Made by a program: the position numbers and the translations under genes. Shown here in pieces: positions 1-6,929 of a stretch of 64,000 bases of DNA. Source of the stretch: Prevotellaceae bacterium (GTDB taxonomy: Bacteria; Bacteroidota; Bacteroidia; Bacteroidales; Bacteroidaceae); the NCBI GenBank assembly GCA_029219385.1, contig JAQXTH010000034.1, positions 90,193-154,192 of the forward strand. The letters are read 5' to 3'. Positions within the stretch are counted from its first letter, which is position 1; each line of letters starts with the position of its first letter. Below the pieces are notes generated by a model, which made no database searches, was not told where the DNA came from, and saw only the letters and a list, made by a program, of their open reading frames with translations.

Positions 1-687
1 GAGGTCGGTCCACGGACCAAATTTCTCAATATTCTGTTCCATTTGTTCCGACGAGGCATAACCGGCAGTATATGCCATGGCTGATGAAGTGGAGAGGTTT
101 TCGCCATTGGCATTTTTCAACTGCTTGCTGGCACCAAAGTCAATCAACTGAATGTTTCCCTTAGTGTTGATCATGATGTTGGCAGGCTTCAGGTCAAGGT
201 GCCAAATTCCCTCGGCGTGTACGCACTCAAGAGCATCGAGAATTTGCGGAAGAATTAACATCAGTTCCGACTCGCTCATAGGTTTTTTAGTGCGTTTCAA
301 GCGGGCGGAGAGACTTTCGCCCTCCACAAAGTCCATCACATAATAAGAAGTGCCGTTTTCATCAAAAAGGTCATGCACACTGACAATATGAGGATTGGTC
401 AGTTTGCGTATTCTCTTGGCCTCCTTGCGAAATTTCTCCTGCTGTGCCGAAAAAGCCCGTTTGTTTTCGGTGAGACTTATGGATATTTCGGAAGAATCAT
501 CGGCGCGTCCGCAAACTCCCTTGATAAATAATTCCTTTATTGCAACCTTATCGTCAAACGCCGTGTCGGTGGCAACATATGTATTGCCAAAACCACCCGA
601 CGCAAGATATTGGTCTATGCGATATTTGCCGTTGGCGAGTGTGCTGCCCACCTTCAGCATACCTTCTTTCTGAATATTGTCAGCCAT
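1..687 (-). CDS. Ser/Thr protein kinase, N-terminal 229 residues (runs off the window)
   Basis: This frame is absent from the ORF track because it has no stop inside the window. Translating the minus strand from the ATG at 687 gives a Hanks-type kinase domain. It shows a glycine loop (ASGGFGNTY), a VAIKE lysine, a catalytic loop HLDLKPANIM (Leu replaces the usual Arg of HRD), DFGASK in place of DFG, and an activation-segment end TAGYASSEQ. It would phosphorylate Ser/Thr residues on partners. The PP2C phosphatase ends 13 bases upstream and two FHA proteins lie further up, so writer, eraser and readers of phospho-threonine are together. The C-terminus, where a membrane segment or sensor might lie, is outside the window. 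Confidence 0.93.
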   Translation of the reverse strand, partial: MADNIQKEGMLKVGSTLANGKYRIDQYLASGGFGNTYVATDTAFDDKVAIKELFIKGVCGRADDSSEISISLTENKRAFSAQQEKFRKEAKRIRKLTNPHIVSVHDLFDENGTSYYVMDFVEGESLSARLKRTKKPMSESELMLILPQILDALECVHAEGIWHLDLKPANIMINTKGNIQLIDFGASKQLKNANGENLSTSSAMAYTAGYASSEQMEQNIEKFGPWTDL

Positions 688-700
688 TATGTGTTTTTTA

Positions 701-1699
701 TTATTTGTTTCTAGGTTTTATTGTACCCTGCGTATTATCTTTTTTCAAAACCGGATTATCACTGCTCGGAGCAAATAAAAAGAAAATACATACAAAAGTA
801 ACAATTATTACAATTACAGACAAAACAATCCAAATCAAATTTTTGTTTTTCTTTTGATTTTCAACAACAAAAGTTCTCACCTCATCTTTTGTTTCTTTTT
901 CATCAAGCATGACCATTGCAGACGGTTTTTCCAAACCCTCCACATCTTCCACCTCGATGATATATGCCGTGTTGTTGTCGCGAGTGTTTCTTTTTAGACA
1001 CTCATTTTTGAGATTAAGCAAACGATTGTTTAAAGAGCAGTCTTCGAGCAATATTTCTGACAAGTCGTTGTTTTCCAATTGCTCTATAACACCGTCGCAA
1101 CACAACATAAAGACATCTCCCTTTCTTACATCCTTTATTATATTATATGTTGCTTTGCAAGGATAATCCTGATGAGGCTGAATGGCACGCATAATAACAT
1201 TGCGCTGCGGAAAGGTTCTTGCGTCTTCCTCACTCAACTCTCCGGCAGCAATCAGTTCGTTCACCAAAGAATGGTCGCGAGTTTGAAAGACAACACCTTC
1301 TCCCTTGCGAAACTGATAGACGCGACTGTCGCCAATATGAGCCACAAATATGCCGTCTGAGCAAAGAGCCATAAAGGTGAGGGTAGTGCCCATTTTTCTT
1401 TGAGACTGCGAATTGTCGAGTTTGTCAAGGTTTTCATACGCTTGTTTGAGAGCATTCTGAAACGTGATTTTCATTTCGGCAGTGTCACACAAAGGTTTTC
1501 CCTCCATTATTCCACCTATGGTCTTTGCCACACAATCGCTTGCCACCTCGCCTTTTTCATGTCCGCCCATACCGTCGCACACAATGAAAACACGCGTCTC
1601 TTTTGTAGCCTCGCCAAGAAGAGGAAAAATAGAATCTTCCTGATTTGGTTTTCCGCCTATTTCACTATAGGCAAGAGGTTGTTGTATTTTTATCTTCAT
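701..1699 (-). CDS. PP2C-type Ser/Thr phosphatase with C-terminal membrane anchor
   Basis: 332 residues. The metal-binding motifs of the PP2C/Stp1 family are present: NQEDSIFP near residue 20, VCDGMGGHEKGEVAS near 41-55, HIGDSRVYQF in the middle and FMLCCDGV near 198. A hydrophobic helix (about residues 289-311, IWIVLSVIVIIVTFVCIFFLF) is followed by a short polar tail, so the catalytic domain should be cytoplasmic and tethered. It presumably reverses phosphorylation by the kinase encoded just downstream. The 70-base gap to the upstream FHA gene suggests one transcript. The family assignment is secure; the substrate is unknown. Confidence 0.93.
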   Translation of the reverse strand: MKIKIQQPLAYSEIGGKPNQEDSIFPLLGEATKETRVFIVCDGMGGHEKGEVASDCVAKTIGGIMEGKPLCDTAEMKITFQNALKQAYENLDKLDNSQSQRKMGTTLTFMALCSDGIFVAHIGDSRVYQFRKGEGVVFQTRDHSLVNELIAAGELSEEDARTFPQRNVIMRAIQPHQDYPCKATYNIIKDVRKGDVFMLCCDGVIEQLENNDLSEILLEDCSLNNRLLNLKNECLKRNTRDNNTAYIIEVEDVEGLEKPSAMVMLDEKETKDEVRTFVVENQKKNKNLIWIVLSVIVIIVTFVCIFFLFAPSSDNPVLKKDNTQGTIKPRNK

Positions 1700-1769
1700 G
1701 TTGCAATATTTTATGTGTTAAGGGTATATTATAAAACACCCCTGATGGATAATTTTGAAATAGCAGAAG

Positions 1770-2210
1770 TTATTCAAAATTATAGTCTAAATACATCTTT
1801 CTTCCTCCGAGAGTGAGACAATCGTTTACGTTGAGATAGATAATATCGTCTTTAATAAGTTCTATACCCTCCTTGTCGGTAGGATTTTTTCCATGCTCCT
1901 CAAAAGTGCATTCCACGCCTGAGGGAGTGCAGCGAAGTTCTATTATGGCATGTTTCTTGCTCATATAGCATGTTTTATCAGGTATTTGAACCTCGGCATC
2001 GTTTGTCTCGGTTTTTCTTCCAATCCATTGTCTGCCAAAGTGCAACTGATAGTTTTTATTATCAACCTTGAGACTGTATTTTGGCAGGTAGTCTTTTATG
2101 GCCGATAATTTCTTACACTTGGGACAAGCGGCATTTTTTTCTTCGAGCCCCGTTGCGGAGGTTACTTGTAATTCCCCTCCGCAATGGGGACATTTAATGG
2201 ATATATTCAT
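1770..2210 (-). CDS. Zinc-ribbon + FHA domain protein
   Basis: 146 residues. The N-terminus carries two CxxC knuckles (CPHCGGEL near residue 8 and CPKCKKL near 34), a typical zinc ribbon. The remainder has FHA features: IGRKTETNDAEVQI followed by MSKKHAIIEL, matching the GR and SxxH phosphothreonine-binding loops. It probably reads phosphothreonine made by the kinase in the same cluster. No membrane segment is visible, so it should be soluble. It starts 12 bases after the stop of the preceding gene, consistent with co-transcription. The other FHA protein here (4074-4709) has its zinc ribbon at the opposite end. Confidence 0.82.
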   Translation of the reverse strand: MNISIKCPHCGGELQVTSATGLEEKNAACPKCKKLSAIKDYLPKYSLKVDNKNYQLHFGRQWIGRKTETNDAEVQIPDKTCYMSKKHAIIELRCTPSGVECTFEEHGKNPTDKEGIELIKDDIIYLNVNDCLTLGGRKMYLDYNFE

Positions 2211-2222
2211 TGTTGATCATTA

Positions 2223-3227
2223 TTAAACTTCATAAGAAGTGACATCAGCATCGTTTGAGTAGTCGTTGACTTCATCATCTATGGCAGCAACGCTTCCACC
2301 CGTAATATCTTCGGCTGTGGGCATGGGAATATGTGCTTCTCTCACGTCGGCTATCTCATTGTCTTCTATTTCGCCATTATTGTTTTGGTCGGATATTGCC
2401 AAGTCTACCTCGCCATTTTGGCTTGCATCTATCAAAACAACATTTTGGTCGTTTATCGTGACGGCTGCCATATCGACAGTCTGACCATTCATATCAACAT
2501 CTTCAGAAACAGCAATAACATTCATCTCGGGTGTTTCTATCACAGCCTGATGTGTGGCCAAATCCTGACCGCTCATGTTGTATTGACGCATATCAATCAA
2601 CTCGCTTTCTTCGGGTTGACCATCATCGTTGGTGTCTACCATGGCGGTGATAATGCGCCCTTCAGAAGCATCTTCCATAAACACGGCTTGATGATTGTCA
2701 ACAGTGCCCGAATATACATTTACTCTGCTACCATTTTCAAGAGTATATTCTTCAACACCATCAATTCTCACATCGTGTTGCTCTAAAAATTCATTTTCAG
2801 TCTTACCACCGTTTTCTTCGTGGCGTTCCTGACTTTGTTGCTGACGCTCTTCCTCTTGACGCTGACGTTCTTCTTCGCGCTGTTGGCGTTCCAATTCACG
2901 TTGCTGACGCTCTTGTTCGTGTTGTTCGCGAATACGCTCTTTTTCTTCCAATTCAGCGATTTTTTTATCTACGTCTGATTGTGAAGAATTAGAATTTTTT
3001 GCGGAATTATTGTTTTGATTTTCTTCTTCAGTGGCAGATTGTGCCAATTCTTCTCCGCTTGTGATATGATTGGCTGCGTATGCTGCTCCTGCACCTGCCA
3101 AAATTCCAATTCCCGTGCCTGCGAGTATTTTTGCAATCATCGCATTCTTTGTCTTTGTCTTTTCTTCGTTAGGCTGATTTTGTTTCTGATTGCCTGCATA
3201 AAGAGTGTCGTTGTTTCCTGAAGTCAT
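2223..3227 (-). CDS. Membrane protein with Q/E/R-rich coiled coil and EF-hand-like loops
   Basis: 334 residues, no family recognised. There is a polar N-terminus, one glycine/alanine-rich hydrophobic segment around residues 30-52 (AKILAGTGIGILAGAGAAYA), a highly charged repeat-like helix (ERQQREEERQRQEEERQQQ) around 95-140, and an acidic C-terminal half. The C-terminal half holds two loops that fit the 12-residue EF-hand pattern (DTNDDGQPEESE and DQNNNGEIEDNE) and one degenerate copy (DASQNGEVDLAI). These suggest calcium binding. The protein could be a membrane scaffold or sensor between the caspase and FHA proteins. The visible features are direct; the role is inference. Confidence 0.72.
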   Translation of the reverse strand: MTSGNNDTLYAGNQKQNQPNEEKTKTKNAMIAKILAGTGIGILAGAGAAYAANHITSGEELAQSATEEENQNNNSAKNSNSSQSDVDKKIAELEEKERIREQHEQERQQRELERQQREEERQRQEEERQQQSQERHEENGGKTENEFLEQHDVRIDGVEEYTLENGSRVNVYSGTVDNHQAVFMEDASEGRIITAMVDTNDDGQPEESELIDMRQYNMSGQDLATHQAVIETPEMNVIAVSEDVDMNGQTVDMAAVTINDQNVVLIDASQNGEVDLAISDQNNNGEIEDNEIADVREAHIPMPTAEDITGGSVAAIDDEVNDYSNDADVTSYEV

Positions 3228-3321
3228 AGTTGTGTTGTTTTTTTATTGTTAATAATCTTCTTATGGTGTTATAGATTATTATGGAAAAAGAATATATCAG
3301 TGGGATGAAAATTTTTTTATT

Positions 3322-4077
3322 TTATTTCTTTGGGTTCCAATTCATAATGTGCATATTGTCGTTAAACTTGCCCCACATCACGGGATTTTGTTTCTTTTTG
3401 GTGCGCTCAGAAACCTTTGTAGATACATAATTAAAAATTTCTTTGGCTGTTATAATTCGGTTGCCGTCAACATCGGCTGCACCCTTTAGTCCTTTTAAAA
3501 TGTATTGAGTGAAATAACCATTGTCTGCCCAAATATTTTCTTGTGAAGTCTCGCCGGTGCGCGAACTTAGAAAAAGCATCACACCTTTTGTGTCAGACAT
3601 GAGTGGTGTGGAATTACTTTTGCCCGTATTTTTGTTGTTGTCTCTCAATCCTCCCGAAAAACATGCATCTATAAATAATTGTTTGTTGGCAGATTTGCAA
3701 CCGGCCATCACTTTTTGAATTTCTTTATAAGTTACCATTGTGTTGGCGGCCTTTGTGTCGTAGGCACACAAACCTCCCTTACCACCGTGACCACTGAAAA
3801 AGAAAACCACAATATCGTCTTCTGAGGCTTTTGAAAAACTCTCCCTCAAGGTGTTGAGAATATTATCGTGAGTTGCCTGACTGCCGAGCAATGTCTTTAT
3901 GTTTTTAGTATGAGTGAGATAGAGTTGTGAAAAGTTTTTTGCATCGTTTTCTGTGTTGCGCAAGTCCTTAATATATTTATAGTCGCATATACCCACAGAT
4001 ACCACATAGATAGTTCTGCCAAAGGCTGTTACAATCAAGACAAACAACAATAAAAAAAGCAACGAAAATCTTTTCAT
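3322..4077 (-). CDS. Secreted caspase-like (C14) cysteine protease
   Basis: 251 residues from the ATG at 4077. This start overlaps the upstream FHA stop as ATGA, implying translational coupling, and opens directly with a signal peptide (MKRFSLLFLLLFVLIVTAFG). The ORF track's start at 4089 adds four residues. The caspase/metacaspase dyad is visible: histidine in FFFSGHGGKGG (near residue 96) and cysteine in LFIDACFSGGL (near 138). The early strand-helix unit VVSVGICDYKYIKDLRNTENDA is also typical of the fold. It should be exported. In bacteria such proteases often act in regulated proteolysis or cell-death modules; the target is unknown. Confidence 0.88.
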   Translation of the reverse strand: MKRFSLLFLLLFVLIVTAFGRTIYVVSVGICDYKYIKDLRNTENDAKNFSQLYLTHTKNIKTLLGSQATHDNILNTLRESFSKASEDDIVVFFFSGHGGKGGLCAYDTKAANTMVTYKEIQKVMAGCKSANKQLFIDACFSGGLRDNNKNTGKSNSTPLMSDTKGVMLFLSSRTGETSQENIWADNGYFTQYILKGLKGAADVDGNRIITAKEIFNYVSTKVSERTKKKQNPVMWGKFNDNMHIMNWNPKK

Positions 4078-4709
4078 GGCAACGGACAATTACAAACCGG
4101 ATTTGGACAATATCTGTTTTGTTTCAATATCTTATAGGGAGTCAGAGACAAAAATTTATGACAATGAGGACACACATATTTCTCTTGCATCTCAGCATTG
4201 AGTTCAGCCATTCTGATATTTTTTCTTGCCACAATTCTTTCACTCACAATCATGGAAACTATCAAAACAAATATTGTCATGCCTATAGTTATGCCCATTC
4301 TTTGTCCGTTGTCGAGATTTTGACCTACAAACATTCCCAACAACATAGTGATTATAGAAGGCAAAATTCTGAGATAGTTCACGAGCATAGACTTTCTTTC
4401 CCACTGTCTTTTTTCTTTTTCATACTTATCCCATATTGCAGCCAGGTTTATGTCTGAAAAATCCTGCAACAGTTGTTTCACCGTGGTTTTAAACGTACCC
4501 AAAATAAATGGTGTGTCTTCTTTGATTGTCTTGCGCTTAATGCGCATTCCAAACACAAAAATTCCTTTTGCTGAATTATTGTCTTCTATCTGATATGTTC
4601 TTTCGCCCGTTTTGCGCAAAATAGCATGTTGAGGGTCTACACTCTGGTCTGCTATGTGCATGGGTTGTCTGCCCATGCGCCCTATTATTATTTCTTCTCC
4701 TATATTCAT
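4074..4709 (-). CDS. FHA domain protein with two membrane helices and C-terminal zinc ribbon
   Basis: 211 residues. The first 90 residues resemble an FHA domain (IIIGRMGRQPMHI, then DPQHAILRKTGE and DNNSAKGIFVFG). Two hydrophobic helices follow (around 113-130 and 137-157, ILPSIITMLLGMFVG and GITIGMTIFVLIVSMIV). The C-terminus has a four-cysteine ribbon: CPHCHKF, then CPNPVCNCPLP. It is probably an inner-membrane phosphothreonine reader. The stop overlaps the caspase start by ATGA. The order FHA, two helices, ribbon mirrors the ribbon-FHA protein at 1770-2210. Confidence 0.8.
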   Translation of the reverse strand: MNIGEEIIIGRMGRQPMHIADQSVDPQHAILRKTGERTYQIEDNNSAKGIFVFGMRIKRKTIKEDTPFILGTFKTTVKQLLQDFSDINLAAIWDKYEKEKRQWERKSMLVNYLRILPSIITMLLGMFVGQNLDNGQRMGITIGMTIFVLIVSMIVSERIVARKNIRMAELNAEMQEKYVCPHCHKFLSLTPYKILKQNRYCPNPVCNCPLP

Positions 4710-4724
4710 TTTTATAATATTTCT

Positions 4725-5198
4725 TTAAATCAAAAAATCGTCGCCCGACATATCGTCGACATTTTCATCTGTATTGTCTTGATTTAAATCGTTATTTTCT
4801 TTTTCTATTAAATCTTTCAAATCAATATCTTCCGGATTTTTTATGTAGTTATAACATTTTAATTCTGAAACATTAGACAAATGAACAGCATCTTCATCAC
4901 ATTCCATAATGCAACAATTGTCTTCAATGGCATATTCCAAATCAACAGTTTCAGTTTCGACTGTATTTAGTATTTCCGGCAATTCAATGTCCATGCCCGG
5001 CATTTCGTTTGTCAGCAACTCGGGATAACTCGTGTAAAAATCTGTTCGTTGATCAACCCTCATGACATCTTTCAAAATATCAGAACAATCATTATCGGCA
5101 TCTATATAGTCTGCCACTTTCTGCATTTCGTCCTCGCTGAGATTGCCGTCAAGAAATGCAGCAAAACTTTCTATACTTATGTCATTCATTTTTATCAT
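4725..5198 (-). CDS. Anti-sigma-like acidic protein
   Basis: 157 residues. The N-terminal 55 residues have the helical pattern of zinc-free anti-sigma domains (IESFAAFLDGNLSEDEMQKV). The rest is very acidic, with no membrane helix. It starts one base after the sigma factor stop codon, the usual position for a sigma regulator. Its N-terminus aligns by eye with that of the protein at 31314-32723 (ITFCRFVNNDLPQAKMIEI), which also follows a sigma-like gene. Anti-sigma function is inferred from position and this weak pattern only. The start could also be the ATG three codons downstream. Confidence 0.62.
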   Translation of the reverse strand: MIKMNDISIESFAAFLDGNLSEDEMQKVADYIDADNDCSDILKDVMRVDQRTDFYTSYPELLTNEMPGMDIELPEILNTVETETVDLEYAIEDNCCIMECDEDAVHLSNVSELKCYNYIKNPEDIDLKDLIEKENNDLNQDNTDENVDDMSGDDFLI

Positions 5199-5199
5199 G

Positions 5200-5817
5200 C
5201 TATTTTGTTCCGGTTTCTTTTCCTAATATAGAAATAAACTGCTCCTTGGCAAGTTTGTGTTTATTATAGAAATTTGCCATGGTCATACACAGAGCTTCGG
5301 CAGTCTCTTCGTTGTCCATGCCCTCTACATAGCGCAACCTTATTATTTCACGATAGCGCTTGTTGGTCATACGGTTTAAAAGAGTCTCTACGTCCATGTG
5401 GTTTATGCTGCTCATGTCAAAGGTTGTAGAGCAAGAATTTTCTAAAATTCTATCACCATAGTCATCATCGTCGTTATCGCATGGACTTAGATCTATAATG
5501 TCTATTTCCTTTCTTCTTTTATACTTTCTGTAACAATAGAAGAGGCAGGTTGTTTTAAGCCATGTGGCGAGAGTACTCTCTCCTCTGAAATTCTGCAACT
5601 GGCAATGACCGGTTTCTTTGTTGGGAGTGATTATAAGAGTGTAGATCTCATTTATAAATTCAACCACCGTTTCACAATCGGTATAATAATTGTCATAGAT
5701 TGATTTGAAAAGCGGATAACATTTGTTGTATAGATAATAACACGTCACCTTTTGGTCACGTTCTATTATTTCTTTAGCATAAAACAAATCTTCCACATAT
5801 ATCTTGGCAGCCGGCAT
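5200..5817 (-). CDS. ECF-type RNA polymerase sigma factor heading region A
   Basis: 205 residues. Region 2 is seen as NFRGESTLATWLKTTCLFY followed by a basic YRKYKRRKE stretch. Region 4 is seen as MTNKRYREIIRLRYVEGMDN with a helix-turn-helix after it (EETAEALCMTMANFYNKHKL). It would direct polymerase to the promoter of its own cassette. It is the first gene of an eight-gene co-directional run (sigma, anti-sigma-like, FHA, caspase, coiled coil, FHA, PP2C, kinase). The protein at 32730-33431 is a divergent homologue along its length. No TAnnTTTG promoter is evident upstream, as expected if the cassette uses its own sigma factor. Confidence 0.87.
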   Translation of the reverse strand: MPAAKIYVEDLFYAKEIIERDQKVTCYYLYNKCYPLFKSIYDNYYTDCETVVEFINEIYTLIITPNKETGHCQLQNFRGESTLATWLKTTCLFYCYRKYKRRKEIDIIDLSPCDNDDDDYGDRILENSCSTTFDMSSINHMDVETLLNRMTNKRYREIIRLRYVEGMDNEETAEALCMTMANFYNKHKLAKEQFISILGKETGTK

Positions 5818-6084
5818 CTCTATAATATATATAAGGTATAATCAGGGTGTAAAATTAGTGATTTATTTTAAAATGATTGAAAATTAAACAATAAATTTAA
5901 ATTACATAAAGACTTTGGCATTTAAAGTAGCGAAGTCAAACAAAGATAAAGTGTTTTCAACATCTCATAACAATATTATATTTCATTTTATTTTTATATT
6001 ATTTTTTAATGATACTGATGTATTGTTAATAATATAGCGGTTGAATCTGTTGAAGTCTGTATATGTATTGACTCTCTATTTTTA
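5818..6084. other. AT-rich gene-free stretch upstream of the sigma factor
   Basis: No open frame with coding character. The DNA is strongly AT-rich, with runs such as TTTTATTTTTATATTATTTTTT near 5985-6006. It should hold the promoter of the sigma-led cassette, but I cannot pick out a defined element. It leads directly into the DnaA-box-like cluster. Confidence 0.5.
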
Positions 6085-6367
6085 TTGTCCACATATATGG
6101 TTGTTTTATCAACCGGTTATAAACAGCTTAATAGGTTTGTAAAATACTGATCTTGTTATGTGTTGTAGGTATAGAAAATATATTTTTCCACAAGGATTAG
6201 ATAAATCGTTAAAAGTTATATTTGTATATTTTTGTGGCTGTCGATAACTGTTTATAACGCTATTGAAAAGTGAGTTTTGCTTGTGATTTGTTGTGGAAAA
6301 ACATCAACAGCCTTTCAGGTGTGTGTGTAAACAGATTTTCCACCACTTATAAACATGGTTTTCCACC
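6085..6367. other. Cluster of DnaA-box-like nonamers (candidate origin of replication)
   Basis: Within about 280 bases there are nine near-matches to the DnaA box TTATCCACA on both strands. They are TTGTCCACA (6085), TTATAAACA (6117), TTTTCCACA (6184), the complement of TTATCGACA (6239), the complement of TTATAAACA (6249), the complement of TTTTCCACA (6292), TTTTCCACC (6336), TTATAAACA (6347) and TTTTCCACC (6359). The two recurring forms, TTTTCCAC and TTATAAACA, suggest real sites. Very AT-rich DNA and 22-bp tandem repeats follow, so the whole has the layout of a bacterial oriC. dnaA is not in the window, and no strand-skew calculation was made. Confidence 0.42.
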
Positions 6368-6548
6368 GTGATGTGAATAGTGAAAAGGTCAAATATATTT
6401 ATTATAGAAAATAGTAGAAAAACTGATTTATAAAATTTTTTTGGACTTCAATCTAAAGTAAAATTAAAGCGGGGTATATAAATTTCCATTTTAATGTTAT
6501 TATGATATGAATAAAGATAAAAATAATTTGAGCGGACTTCTCTATTTA
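6368..6548. other. AT-rich gene-free stretch between box cluster and 22-bp repeats
   Basis: No gene. The DNA is almost entirely A and T (for example AAAATAGTAGAAAAACTGAT, then ATAAAATTTTTTTGG). If the neighbouring boxes are an origin, this is the natural place for strand opening; that is inference. Confidence 0.35.
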
Positions 6549-6636
6549 TTTCCGGCCGAAGATACTAAGATTTCCGCCCGGAGATACTAGTATTTTCGCC
6601 CGGAGATACTAAGATTTCCGGCCGAGAATAAATCGT
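6549..6636. repeat. 22-bp tandem repeat, three full copies and a partial fourth
   Basis: Three head-to-tail 22-bp units start at 6549, 6571 and 6593. The consensus is TTTCCGCCCGGAGATACTAA plus two bases. A fourth copy at 6615 matches only in its first half (TTTCCGGCCGAG). The repeats are GC-rich islands in very AT-rich DNA. The 22-bp period is about two helical turns, as in iterons bound by a protein on one face of the DNA. No spacers are present, so this is not a CRISPR array. From 6637 to the terminator at 6867 I see only AT-rich DNA. Confidence 0.8.
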
Positions 6637-6866
6637 TAAGTGCGTTTCTGTGAAATTATTGATGAATTATAAACTTTTTAGAGTGTCATAAAATATATTA
6701 TTGACATTTTAAATTTAATTATATGAAGAATGAATTATCTTAATTCTTTATTTTGTAATATTTTTAAAATAAAAATTTATTTATGCACTAATTAAATTTT
6801 TTGGTATCAATAAAAAATATATTTCGACTTCGGTATGAATTGTTTATCGTTTAATTATAAGGATAT

Positions 6867-6904
6867 TAAAAATGGTGTGTCGAAATTATGACACACCATT
6901 TTTA
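6867..6904 (-). terminator. Intrinsic terminator of nadB
   Basis: A near-perfect hairpin lies 25 bases past the nadB stop: AAAAATGGTGTGTC, an eight-base loop, then GACACACCATTTTT. Read on the minus strand the stem ends in a T run, so it should terminate nadB. It could also work in the other direction. Confidence 0.85.
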
Positions 6905-6929
6905 ATGATTTAAGAAGAAATGTAAATAG

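Noticed and set aside
1-5817. Type VI secretion regulatory cluster (PpkA/PppA/Fha)
   Set aside because: The kinase, PP2C and FHA set is similar, but no T6SS structural gene lies in the window.
6549-6636. CRISPR array
   Set aside because: Repeats are directly adjacent with no spacers and no cas genes are present; the same applies to 47580-47648.
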